From a virus, in the IMG/VR virus record IMGVR_UViG_3300046817_000863, positions 1 through 64,000 of that record: a stretch of DNA of 64,000 bases; one strand, 5' to 3'. The notes beneath the pieces were generated by a model. The model saw only the letters and a program-made list of their open reading frames with translations. It searched no databases and was not told the origin of the DNA. A program made the position numbers and the translations under genes. This document shows positions 18,591-26,645 of the stretch, one piece after another; within the stretch, counting starts at the first letter, position 1, and each line of letters begins with the position of its first letter.

Positions 18591-19877
18591 TCAGGCGCCG
18601 GGAGGAATTGAGGCGTTCAGAACGACGCCCTCTTTACCGGGGTCAGCGCAGTAAACGTTGGACCAGTCAACCATGAAGACTTTCCAGTTCGCCGTTACCG
18701 CACCGGCCGCATTGCGACCTTCGAACCATCTCTGTTTGCCGTCGGGATCGGTGTAGAAATCCAGATCCTGAATATAGACACGGCCCCAGTTGGTCATGTT
18801 GAACCAGTCGACACGTTTCTTGGACTGGTGCGCACTCTTAAGGTGAGTGGTGCCGCCGATAACGATAGTCGTGTTGTTGCTCTTCGGGATGATGTCGATC
18901 ATTTCATCCTTTGAACCGCGCATCCACTCTGAGATTGCAATGCCGACCTGGTAAATCTGCATTGCCTGGGCCGGGTTGATGCAACCAAGCACTTCAGGGG
19001 GAACTGCGTTGAAGCGGTTATAAATCTTCGTGCTGAGCAGCAGGAAGTGGGTCGGAGTCAACGCGCCCGATGCATCCACCGAATTAACGATCAACTCGGG
19101 GTATGTCGTGCGGCTAAGTCCAAGGATATTTCCGGAAGTCGCCGTGTTGTGGAAATACAGCTCCCCGTTCATGGCAGCGGGGATATCCCCAACACCGCGG
19201 AGAGCATAATAGTCCGTCGCCTGCGGGACGATAGCTCCGAGATTGCCCAGCGTGAAGCTGGTGCGATCTGGAGCAATGCTCAGTACCTTCGGCAGGTTGC
19301 CGCCGGCAGCCGCCGTACGGCGAGTAACGAGGTCGTTGGAGAAGATCTCTACAGGCAGGCCAACCTGAAGCAGGCTTGCTCCCCATTCCGGATCGCAAGT
19401 GACGACGCCACCGGAGAAGCCGGTGCTGAGCGCCAGCAGGCCCTGTGCGCCGGATCCCTGGGAAAAGAATTCGACGTCCTGCATTCTCTTGAAGGACTGC
19501 ATCCCCTTCCTGAGGTTATTCTCGAGAGTGTTTACGGTCGACTTGCCTTTTGCTTCGGTCGCCTTGATAGCGCCATAGTTCAAATCAATGGCAATACTGT
19601 GCGCCAGAGCAGTCTGATAGAGCTGCTGGTTGATGCTGGCGTTGCCCGTACCGAGCGTGCCGCCATCAACATTGAACAAGCCGTAATCGGAAGGGGGCTG
19701 AACTTCCAGCGGAACGCGGAAATCAGTACCGTTCGGGGTTTTCGTGATGCGTGTGCTGTCTGCCTTTTGGATTCTGGAAAAGAATAAATTCTTCTCTTCC
19801 ATCTCGTAAAGCGTTGGGAGTTCTTCGCGGAGAGTTTCGTAATTAACCGCGTTAACTTCTGCTACCGTCTGTCCCAT
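18591..19877 (-). CDS. Major capsid protein (HK97-type fold likely)
   Basis: The 428-residue product lies between the scaffold-like gene and head-completion genes. The N-terminal part is a helix-rich arm (NYETLREELPTLYEMEEKN). The sequence TDFRVPLEVQPPSDYG and NLRKGMQSFKRMQDVEFFSQ resembles the E-loop and spine-helix region of HK97-fold capsid proteins. A C-terminal beta region with NTTIVIGGTTHLKSAH follows. Length is typical. The assignment rests on order, size and fold-like pattern. Confidence 0.78.
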   Translation of the reverse strand: MGQTVAEVNAVNYETLREELPTLYEMEEKNLFFSRIQKADSTRITKTPNGTDFRVPLEVQPPSDYGLFNVDGGTLGTGNASINQQLYQTALAHSIAIDLNYGAIKATEAKGKSTVNTLENNLRKGMQSFKRMQDVEFFSQGSGAQGLLALSTGFSGGVVTCDPEWGASLLQVGLPVEIFSNDLVTRRTAAAGGNLPKVLSIAPDRTSFTLGNLGAIVPQATDYYALRGVGDIPAAMNGELYFHNTATSGNILGLSRTTYPELIVNSVDASGALTPTHFLLLSTKIYNRFNAVPPEVLGCINPAQAMQIYQVGIAISEWMRGSKDEMIDIIPKSNNTTIVIGGTTHLKSAHQSKKRVDWFNMTNWGRVYIQDLDFYTDPDGKQRWFEGRNAAGAVTANWKVFMVDWSNVYCADPGKEGVVLNASIPPGA

Positions 19878-19961
19878 TTATGGGCTCCTGATGTCGTGAA
19901 TTAGCTGAGTCGCGACGAATGCCGGGGTCGCGCGGCCCCGGGCCTGCATTACGGGATTCGG

Positions 19962-21308
19962 TCAGCGTCGGGACGCTGTGAGCCTTGATCGCTCTTTGAT
20001 GTTTTCCCAGAGTGCTTCCGGGTTCCCCGACTTGATGGCTTCCTGCCTTTTCGCATCGAGCGCACCTCTCTGTACCGGAGCACCCGTTGCTGCGGGCTCC
20101 CGTCTTGCTGCCTGCTGCCTGGCCCTGGAGTGCACATCGGCAGAAGCGTTGAGTACTGTTCCTGTGGCAGCGTTGATGATCGACTTACTACTGCGTCTTG
20201 CGATCGGCTCGATGAAATTCTTCACCATCTGCGACAGAGCCTCAGTGGATTTCCCACTGGGATCATTGGCCGCACGCTCACGCGCCAGAACATAAGACTG
20301 CTGCCACGCAGTATTACTTTTTATGGCTTCGTCCACTGCCTCGCTAAGGTCACGCACCATGTGCTTCCACTGTGGCGTAGACTTTAGCGATGCTTCAGCG
20401 GGTTTCAGCGCGGCTTCAATTTCCGAAGCGCGCAGCGTTTTAACCTGCTGGTCGATTTGCTGCATACGAGAGTGCATTACGCGTTGCGCGGCCTGCTCCT
20501 GCTCGCCGTAAAATCTCTGTCGTTCCTGTTCGAAGCGTTGCCTCTCTTCGAGGTACGGATCCCGCTGCTGGAAGTCCCCGGATTCGAGGAAGGTGCCACG
20601 CTTGCGAAAATCCAGATTCTGCGCAATCTTGAGCAACGTGTCGTCACCACGCTGGTGCGCCTGCTCATAGAGGCTCTGAATCAATCTCTGCTCCGCGGTT
20701 CGCTGGAACTGCTGCGCAGCCTGAGGTGCGGCATGTGGAAGCATCTCTATCACCTTAGCCGCAAACGTTTCGCGGGCATGCGGAGGAGCTTCGTTACTCA
20801 TCCAGTAACTGGTGAAATTGGATATACGCTCAGGGTCGCCGCTGTCGAAATCGGCGGCCATCTGCTCGAACCGCACAGACGTATCGAAATAATTCTGTAT
20901 CGATTCCGGGGTCGCATTCGGGACCGCAGTCGTGATGCGATCAAGGGTATCCCTCGCCGCCATCAGACCTCTGGCCTTGGACTCGCGGAAGAAATACTGC
21001 TTGCCCTTCGGCCCTTCCCTGATGCTGTCAGGCTGGTAGTCGTCGGGATCTACGTCGTCGGCAACAGGAGCCTTCGCCCCCTCGGGACCATCGGTAACCT
21101 CCGGTGTCTCCTCAACAGGAGTATCAGGTTCCGGCTCCGGTTCGGGGTCGACATCTTCTGCCGGGTTAGAATCACTGCGACCGCTCGTAGCCCTGTCAAG
21201 AACCGCACTCCATGCAGCATCTGCACTCGTTGCCGCCCCCGTGTCTATTGATGGTGAGTCTGTGGGTACACTGCCGCCAGTGTCCGCTGTAAGCGTTGTT
21301 TCGTCCAT
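19962..21308 (-). CDS. Scaffolding-like protein
   Basis: The 448-residue protein has an acidic, disordered N-terminus rich in Asp, Pro and Glu (residues 1-95), then a mostly helical Gln/Arg/Glu-rich body (EERQRFEQERQRFYGEQEQA) and a basic C-terminal end. This organisation, between portal and capsid genes, is what internal scaffolds look like, with the basic end binding capsid protein. No protease motif was seen. Confidence 0.68.
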   Translation of the reverse strand: MDETTLTADTGGSVPTDSPSIDTGAATSADAAWSAVLDRATSGRSDSNPAEDVDPEPEPEPDTPVEETPEVTDGPEGAKAPVADDVDPDDYQPDSIREGPKGKQYFFRESKARGLMAARDTLDRITTAVPNATPESIQNYFDTSVRFEQMAADFDSGDPERISNFTSYWMSNEAPPHARETFAAKVIEMLPHAAPQAAQQFQRTAEQRLIQSLYEQAHQRGDDTLLKIAQNLDFRKRGTFLESGDFQQRDPYLEERQRFEQERQRFYGEQEQAAQRVMHSRMQQIDQQVKTLRASEIEAALKPAEASLKSTPQWKHMVRDLSEAVDEAIKSNTAWQQSYVLARERAANDPSGKSTEALSQMVKNFIEPIARRSSKSIINAATGTVLNASADVHSRARQQAARREPAATGAPVQRGALDAKRQEAIKSGNPEALWENIKERSRLTASRR

Positions 21309-21434
21309 TCACTTTTCCTAATTGTTCTAGGGTTTTACTGCTGAAATTGGGTTTCCGGCCGACGCAGACCCAATGCGCCTCATGGCCGGAAATAATCGCA
21401 CGACGGTAATAAATCGCCTTCGCGGGGTCAAAAC

Positions 21435-23777
21435 TTATTGCGGTGGTGGTGGAGCCCCTTGCTGCGGTCCTGGTGGAGGCGGGGGAGGAGGCCCGCCGTT
21501 ACCTTGCGGTGGACCGTCCGGAGGAGGTTCCCCGGGCGCGCCAGGCGGCGGAGCCTGCATCTGCATCCCCATCTGCTTCATGTCCTGAAGGTACAGGTAA
21601 ACATGCTGCCATCCCTGCGGGTTCTGCTCCTGCTCCTTCATGCCTGCATCGATCAGCCACTGACGGATAATCTCGCCGTCGGTCTGCGGATCGTCGAGCA
21701 GCGGATCGGGCTGGATAGCGGAGTGCTGCTGCCCGTCGGGCCCGGTATTCGGCGGCTGCTGGAGCAATTGCCGGATGATCTTCATCTGCCGGTTGCGCTG
21801 GTTCTCTCCGGGGATCTCAAGATCGTTCATGCCGGGGATAATGTAATCGCGCATTGCGGCCGAATTGGTTGCAGAATCGAGGCCGAGGCTGGTAGCCATC
21901 TGCGGATTCTGCCCGATGACCAACTCGAGCCGTGACTGCCTCTCAGCCCACGACATCGGCATCCCTGGCTCACTCTTGAAGTACCAGTTCCCGCCGCGCA
22001 ACACATCGAAATCGAGTGTTTCGCCGGCACGCTGCATCGGTTCAGTAGCGTACTTCTCCCATAGCCTCAGCGCCTTTTCTTTCGTGTCGACCCACGCTGC
22101 AGCCGCAAACTCTCCATGAACCGATAACTGCATGAGCGATTGCTTCAGGTCGGCATCGGCCTGTTGCGCAGTCTTGTTCCCGCTCTGGCCGCCCCATGCA
22201 GGCGGTAACAGGCCGGTATGGTGCTGGATGATCATGTCGAAGTTATCCAGCAGAGGCATGGCGCCGGTCGGGAAATCGGCACTGCGGATCGACGCGATCC
22301 CATCCGAAATATTCCGCCCTGCGCCGGCTTTCGACCAGACAACTTCAAGCTGGCGGTTCTCCGACCGCATCTGCTCCGGATCAATAATGTCAGGGTCCAT
22401 CGCATGCGCAGGCATCCCGCGTTCAAGCGTGGCAACCATCAGGTTGTACGTATCGTTAATGATGTCCTGTATCTCCAGAATCCCCCAGCACATCGGGTCG
22501 CGATACAGATACTCTCCAGGCTCCGGAGTGAACGGGGTTGGCCAGTGTTCAGCCTTCGATTCATTCTCGATCGCTATCGTCAATCCGCTGACCTGAGAAA
22601 CCTTCATCCCGTCAGGGAATTGTTGTTTCAGGATGTCTCTGGTTGCCTTTTTCGAGATGTGCTCGTAATAGGCTGGCGGAATCCAGTAACGCGAGAAAGT
22701 CCAGCTCGTTTTCTTGACCTTCGCGCGCACCCCGCGGAGACTTGCAGCAACGTCACGGGCGAGCGTTGAACTTTGGTGAAGCGGACCTGTCCCCTCTGCT
22801 GTTTTCAGCTCCCCATCGTCGTTCATGTGCTTGCGGAGCTTGTCGCCGTAATACTCGAGTAAGCGACCCTTCGGGCACTCGAACTCATATATCACCGGGA
22901 CATCGTCCCAGTCCTGATAGGTCGCGTCGAACGGGGCGGTAACCGTAAACCCGGAGCAGAGCGTCAGCTTCGGGCCGGAATGCGGGTAGGTGACGTTACC
23001 GGTATACTCAGGCACCTCGGCTGTTTCAGCTTCCTGAAAGTGGGTGTCTGAAACCTCAGCACCGCACTGGGGGCATTGCGCGACTTCCTGAGTTCCCCCC
23101 ATATCGTCGCCGGGAACCTGTGTGATCGCCGGCTGCTCGAACTTCGCCCCACACTGGGGGCAGGTATATCCTGCGGGGGATACCCGCACAGTCTTCGGGT
23201 CGTACTGGGGCTTGTCGAATGTTCCGAATGTCTTCGCGTCGGCAGTATAGGACAGGTACGGATACACATTCCCGCACTCCCACTGCCTCGAAAAAACCTC
23301 GATGTTGCGGACGTGCGTGCACCAGATCTCGTCCAGCAGTTCGGCTCCGATATCGGCCATGCGCGCGGCGTGCCGGTCAGCTTCACTCCCGGGATCCTTG
23401 GCCGTTCCCTTCACATAATAGAAGGGCCTCGTCCCCAGAACGGCCGTGTATTTGCGGCCGTACGCATGGGTTTTGTCGATGTTGTAGTCGTATACCCCGC
23501 TGGACTCCTTCTCCTTCTCGGAGGCGGTACCGAGGCTAACCCCGGACCATGTCACCAGCCCGGTTGAGCCCTGCAAGCTGGGGGCGATGTATGTCTGCCC
23601 CTTGTTGTACGAATTCGACTTCCCTAAACGAAAAAGCTGCCGCTGCTTTTCCGGCAACAACTCTGCGTCGATATCGTCTCGCAGAAAATCGGCGACGTCG
23701 GTTTTGACGAGCGCAAAAACCTGCTCTTCAGAAACCTGTTGCGAATCGGCCGGGGGTGCCTGTGAGTTCGGGTTCAT
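21435..23777 (-). CDS. Portal protein with embedded zinc ribbon
   Basis: The 780-residue product carries a portal-like C-terminal half. TGLLPPAWGGQSGNKTAQQA leads into a long helix, then DTKEKALRLWEKYATEPMQ. It lies immediately after the terminase and adaptor genes. Unusually, residues about 205-250 contain two CPQC/CPQCGA pairs, forming a C4 zinc ribbon. The C-terminal 60 residues are Pro/Gly/Gln-rich and disordered. Portals form the dodecameric DNA gate of the head. The P22-like class has similar length. Confidence 0.82.
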   Translation of the reverse strand: MNPNSQAPPADSQQVSEEQVFALVKTDVADFLRDDIDAELLPEKQRQLFRLGKSNSYNKGQTYIAPSLQGSTGLVTWSGVSLGTASEKEKESSGVYDYNIDKTHAYGRKYTAVLGTRPFYYVKGTAKDPGSEADRHAARMADIGAELLDEIWCTHVRNIEVFSRQWECGNVYPYLSYTADAKTFGTFDKPQYDPKTVRVSPAGYTCPQCGAKFEQPAITQVPGDDMGGTQEVAQCPQCGAEVSDTHFQEAETAEVPEYTGNVTYPHSGPKLTLCSGFTVTAPFDATYQDWDDVPVIYEFECPKGRLLEYYGDKLRKHMNDDGELKTAEGTGPLHQSSTLARDVAASLRGVRAKVKKTSWTFSRYWIPPAYYEHISKKATRDILKQQFPDGMKVSQVSGLTIAIENESKAEHWPTPFTPEPGEYLYRDPMCWGILEIQDIINDTYNLMVATLERGMPAHAMDPDIIDPEQMRSENRQLEVVWSKAGAGRNISDGIASIRSADFPTGAMPLLDNFDMIIQHHTGLLPPAWGGQSGNKTAQQADADLKQSLMQLSVHGEFAAAAWVDTKEKALRLWEKYATEPMQRAGETLDFDVLRGGNWYFKSEPGMPMSWAERQSRLELVIGQNPQMATSLGLDSATNSAAMRDYIIPGMNDLEIPGENQRNRQMKIIRQLLQQPPNTGPDGQQHSAIQPDPLLDDPQTDGEIIRQWLIDAGMKEQEQNPQGWQHVYLYLQDMKQMGMQMQAPPPGAPGEPPPDGPPQGNGGPPPPPPPGPQQGAPPPPQ

Positions 23778-24163
23778 TCAGCCTGTTTCGTTGTCCCAGC
23801 TTCTGCTTGCTCTCGATACAACTCGGCCATCTGTGCCTCGAAATTACGCTCTTGCTCTCGCACTACATCCCGTCCGAGCCTTCGGGCAGGAACAGCCGGC
23901 GGTGTCGGCTGAGGCGGGGGAACGGGTGCTTCGGCTTGCGAGAACACGTATCTCCGATCGCAGCGAATCGAATAGGCGTCGACCATACGCTTCAGATCCT
24001 CCACCCTTTCGGCCGCATGTTTTGAAATGGCCTCACGCGAACTCGCCGCATCGTCGGAAGTCTCCAGCTGCGTCACCAGAGATTCATTCTCGGAGCGCAG
24101 CCGAATCACCTCTAGCTCCAGTTCAATGAACGTGTGAAACAGCCGCAGGAATCGGAGTATCAC
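23774..24163 (-). CDS. Coiled-coil protein upstream of portal
   Basis: The 129-residue product begins with a hydrophobic helix (MILRFLRLFHTFIELELEVI), continues with a heptad-like region (RLRSENESLVTQLET), then a Pro-rich linker and a Gln/Glu-rich helix. Its stop overlaps the portal start by 4 bp. It may be a small head protein. Function is not recognised. Confidence 0.5.
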   Translation of the reverse strand: MILRFLRLFHTFIELELEVIRLRSENESLVTQLETSDDAASSREAISKHAAERVEDLKRMVDAYSIRCDRRYVFSQAEAPVPPPQPTPPAVPARRLGRDVVREQERNFEAQMAELYREQAEAGTTKQAE

Positions 24164-24486
24164 GCTGGCTGCATCTCCTCTGTTCCCCCGCCGCCGCCAT
24201 TGTCCGCAAACGCCTCGCAGGAATCCTTATCGCCTATGGGCATATCGAGTACAGTGCAGTGTCCGTTCTCGTTGTTCGAGCAGTTCGAACAAACCTGATC
24301 CGCGGTCCTGTAGCACACCATATAAGGCTGGATCTTCGAGCTCGATTCCTTCGCCTCTACTTCCGGTGCCTCCGGAGCCTCGGCCTGCTCTCCGGGGTCT
24401 GGCTCCGCGGTGACAACTACGGCGGATTTACCGGGACTTCCAAGCGCCGGCGGTTTCCTGCCGAACTGAAATTTAGAGGTTGCCAT
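24160..24486 (-). CDS. Small protein with four-cysteine metal-binding-like motif
   Basis: The 108-residue protein has a disordered acidic N-terminal half and a compact Cys cluster: MVCYRTADQVCSNC...GHCTVLDMPI...DSCEAF. Phage head regions often encode small proteins with this C-x-x-C...C...C pattern, possibly binding iron or zinc. Both ends overlap neighbouring genes by 1-4 bp. The role is unknown. Confidence 0.55.
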   Translation of the reverse strand: MATSKFQFGRKPPALGSPGKSAVVVTAEPDPGEQAEAPEAPEVEAKESSSKIQPYMVCYRTADQVCSNCSNNENGHCTVLDMPIGDKDSCEAFADNGGGGGTEEMQPA

Positions 24487-24785
24487 TATTTTTTATCCTC
24501 CGCTTTCGTGCGGCACACCAGTTCATTCGAGGCGTTGGCTGCTATTTCACCGCCGCATGCCGCCTGCTGGTTCTTGATTTCAGCCAGATTATCGTCGCGA
24601 TACTTGATAATTTCTTCCTGCAAGTGCAGTATCTGCTTCTCACGCGCAGCAATCTCCAGCGACCGCTTCACCAGCCGGTAGCGAACGTCCAGCGGTAGCA
24701 GAGATTCGGTCGACTTTGCTGCCGAATCGGTCGCCGGCACCGCAGCGACAGCAAACAAAATACTCAGAGCTAAAACTTTTTGCAT
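24486..24785 (-). CDS. Exported coiled-coil protein
   Basis: The 99-residue product begins MQKVLALSILFAVAAVPAT, a signal peptide or N-terminal anchor. A charged helix follows (RLVKRSLEIAAREKQILHLQ, then EEIIKYRDDN), and two Cys near the C-terminus could pair. The topology, anchor plus periplasmic coil, is compatible with an i-spanin. However, the gene lies in the head cluster, not beside the endolysin. Confidence 0.5.
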   Translation of the reverse strand: MQKVLALSILFAVAAVPATDSAAKSTESLLPLDVRYRLVKRSLEIAAREKQILHLQEEIIKYRDDNLAEIKNQQAACGGEIAANASNELVCRTKAEDKK

Positions 24786-24787
24786 TA

Positions 24788-26311
24788 CTAATTACAGATC
24801 CATGCCGCATTGAGACGTTTCGCAAACGAGCCAGTACCCCCAGCGGTACACGACGATGCAATGCTGCAGTTCGAGCAGTACAGTATCGACCCGTCCGGCG
24901 AAGGCGTAGCGGCCAGTTGCGCCGCCGTTCTCGATAGCAGCGTCAGCCCGAATATGGAGAATTTGCCCACATCCGTCACTGCGTCGTCAACCCTTGCCTG
25001 CACGCTCACATACCCGTTTGCGAAGGAACTGGGGGTCACTGCGTCCGACACGATCCCGCCCACCTGTTTCGGGATGGTAGCCCCGCGCGCGAAGTGAATC
25101 TGCGACGTGTACCCGATAGCGCCTGACGGGTATGCATTCCAGTACAAGCTGACATTATCGGTGCTCTGACCGCTGATCAGTTCCAGCATATTGTCGAATT
25201 TGCCCATCTGCTCAGCGATGCGCACCCCGAATTCGTGCTCCCCGCCACCGCTGCGGAAGTAGCCGGCCCCACCCGGGTTTACGCCTCCGGATGGGAACGT
25301 CACTGAAGCATTCAGCGCCCAGGCCGTCCAGGAAGTGCCAACGGAAACCGTCCCTATATTGGCGTTCAACCCGATAATCAGCCCCGGGGTGTCGACCAGT
25401 TGATCGGCCTCTGCATTGACCCCCGCGCAAGGCCCCCCGGTTGAGGAATTACAGGTCCCATGCACCCCAAAAGCTATCCCTGTCGCCGTGCCGGTCTTGG
25501 TCGTATACGCAACCACGGCGCCAACTCCCGAGTTGCCGGTGAGCTTGTCCAGATTCAACTGCGATGTGATCGTCCACGGGACTCCTGTCACTCCATGAAA
25601 GTCCTGCTGTACCGCAATCACCGACTGGGTACTCGAGTTGCCGATATCCTCCGAATTGCACCTGCCGAACACGATTCCGGCATCATAAGGCAACCAGTTA
25701 ACGGGGCATGTTCCCTGTGGCATGAACGCGACGACATTCGCCATATCCTGAGAGGTGTACTTCTCGGAGCTGACCCCGTACGGCTTCTTTTTCAGCAGCA
25801 TTTTCCCGCCGGCGATCGTCACCCCCGCCGTCTTCTCGATCAGCACAGCGACCTTACCGCATACCGATACATCGGCCCTCAGCGTGATATTGCTGCGTAC
25901 CACCGCCTCGCCCCCGGTCGACGGCAGAGCGCACACCGCTTCCTGCAGCCCTTCCGACGCGCTGGATATCGTCCACGCCCCCGTATGATTGTTTGCGGGC
26001 GTGAATGCGACCGTTCCCGTCGATGCTCCCGTCGTGCAACTCCCGCCAGTTATCAGCACCGTCTCAGCCGTTCCGGTACCGCCGCTGATGTACATGTAGT
26101 AAGCGATGTTGCTCCCATTGACACCCTTCGGGCAGGGTTTCAGCGTCACGTTGTCGGGCGAACCCGCCGTCAGCGTCCCGCCTGGCTGCTGCGGGGGGAA
26201 CGTATAGTCCTTCGCCTCAAGTAGCGGCTTGTTCTTAATCTGCGACCAGTCGACACCCTGTGCGCACACTACGGCCGCCGCGGCCAGAGCCGCCAAAAAG
26301 AGTTTTTTCAT
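24788..26311 (-). CDS. Secreted tail-fibre-like protein
   Basis: The 507-residue protein begins MKKLFLAALAAAAVVCAQG, a clear signal peptide, followed by VDWSQIKNKPLLEAKDY, a 'W-x-x-I-x-x-K-P' segment common at the N-terminus of phage fibre domains. The rest is Gly/Thr/Ser-rich beta sequence with paired cysteines. It sits between the large terminase and the portal, a strange place for a fibre. The combination of a fibre-like body and an export signal is notable. Confidence 0.62.
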   Translation of the reverse strand: MKKLFLAALAAAAVVCAQGVDWSQIKNKPLLEAKDYTFPPQQPGGTLTAGSPDNVTLKPCPKGVNGSNIAYYMYISGGTGTAETVLITGGSCTTGASTGTVAFTPANNHTGAWTISSASEGLQEAVCALPSTGGEAVVRSNITLRADVSVCGKVAVLIEKTAGVTIAGGKMLLKKKPYGVSSEKYTSQDMANVVAFMPQGTCPVNWLPYDAGIVFGRCNSEDIGNSSTQSVIAVQQDFHGVTGVPWTITSQLNLDKLTGNSGVGAVVAYTTKTGTATGIAFGVHGTCNSSTGGPCAGVNAEADQLVDTPGLIIGLNANIGTVSVGTSWTAWALNASVTFPSGGVNPGGAGYFRSGGGEHEFGVRIAEQMGKFDNMLELISGQSTDNVSLYWNAYPSGAIGYTSQIHFARGATIPKQVGGIVSDAVTPSSFANGYVSVQARVDDAVTDVGKFSIFGLTLLSRTAAQLAATPSPDGSILYCSNCSIASSCTAGGTGSFAKRLNAAWICN

Positions 26312-26322
26312 GGGAAGGGCCT

Positions 26323-26643
26323 TTAGTAGATAGCGCGAATATGAGCGCCGGCTTCAGGCGCCACAACTATGCCGATTTCATCGAGAAAAGAAATCGCCGG
26401 CCCAGCGAGATGAACGAATCCCTCCGGAGTCCAGTAAGCTACCCCATTCCAGAACACAACCTTGGGGGGCAGATCGAAGGTGAACACCGTGCGTACACCG
26501 TCGGCCGTTTCGTGCGCAACGGCGAAAAAAGTAGTGGACGGCGCGTCCATGATCCACGACAGATCGACGCTGGGTGAAAAGACGCCTGCCGCCACGTAGA
26601 ACGGCTTCCGCCACATCGCCAGAAGATTGGCCATCTGTCCCAT
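26323..26643 (-). CDS. Small beta-rich structural protein
   Basis: The 106-residue protein contains the run TVFTFDLPPKVVFWNGVAYW, resembling small fibre or baseplate domains in which a modified product is described by 'PP..VFWNGV'. It follows the terminase gene by 2 bp and precedes the secreted fibre-like gene by 11 bp. It has no signal peptide. The role is uncertain. Confidence 0.5.
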   Translation of the reverse strand: MGQMANLLAMWRKPFYVAAGVFSPSVDLSWIMDAPSTTFFAVAHETADGVRTVFTFDLPPKVVFWNGVAYWTPEGFVHLAGPAISFLDEIGIVVAPEAGAHIRAIY

Positions 26644-26645
26644 GA

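Noticed and set aside
24486-24785. Calling the exported coiled-coil protein an i-spanin
   Set aside because: Topology fits, but it is far from the endolysin and no outer-membrane lipoprotein partner with a lipobox was seen.
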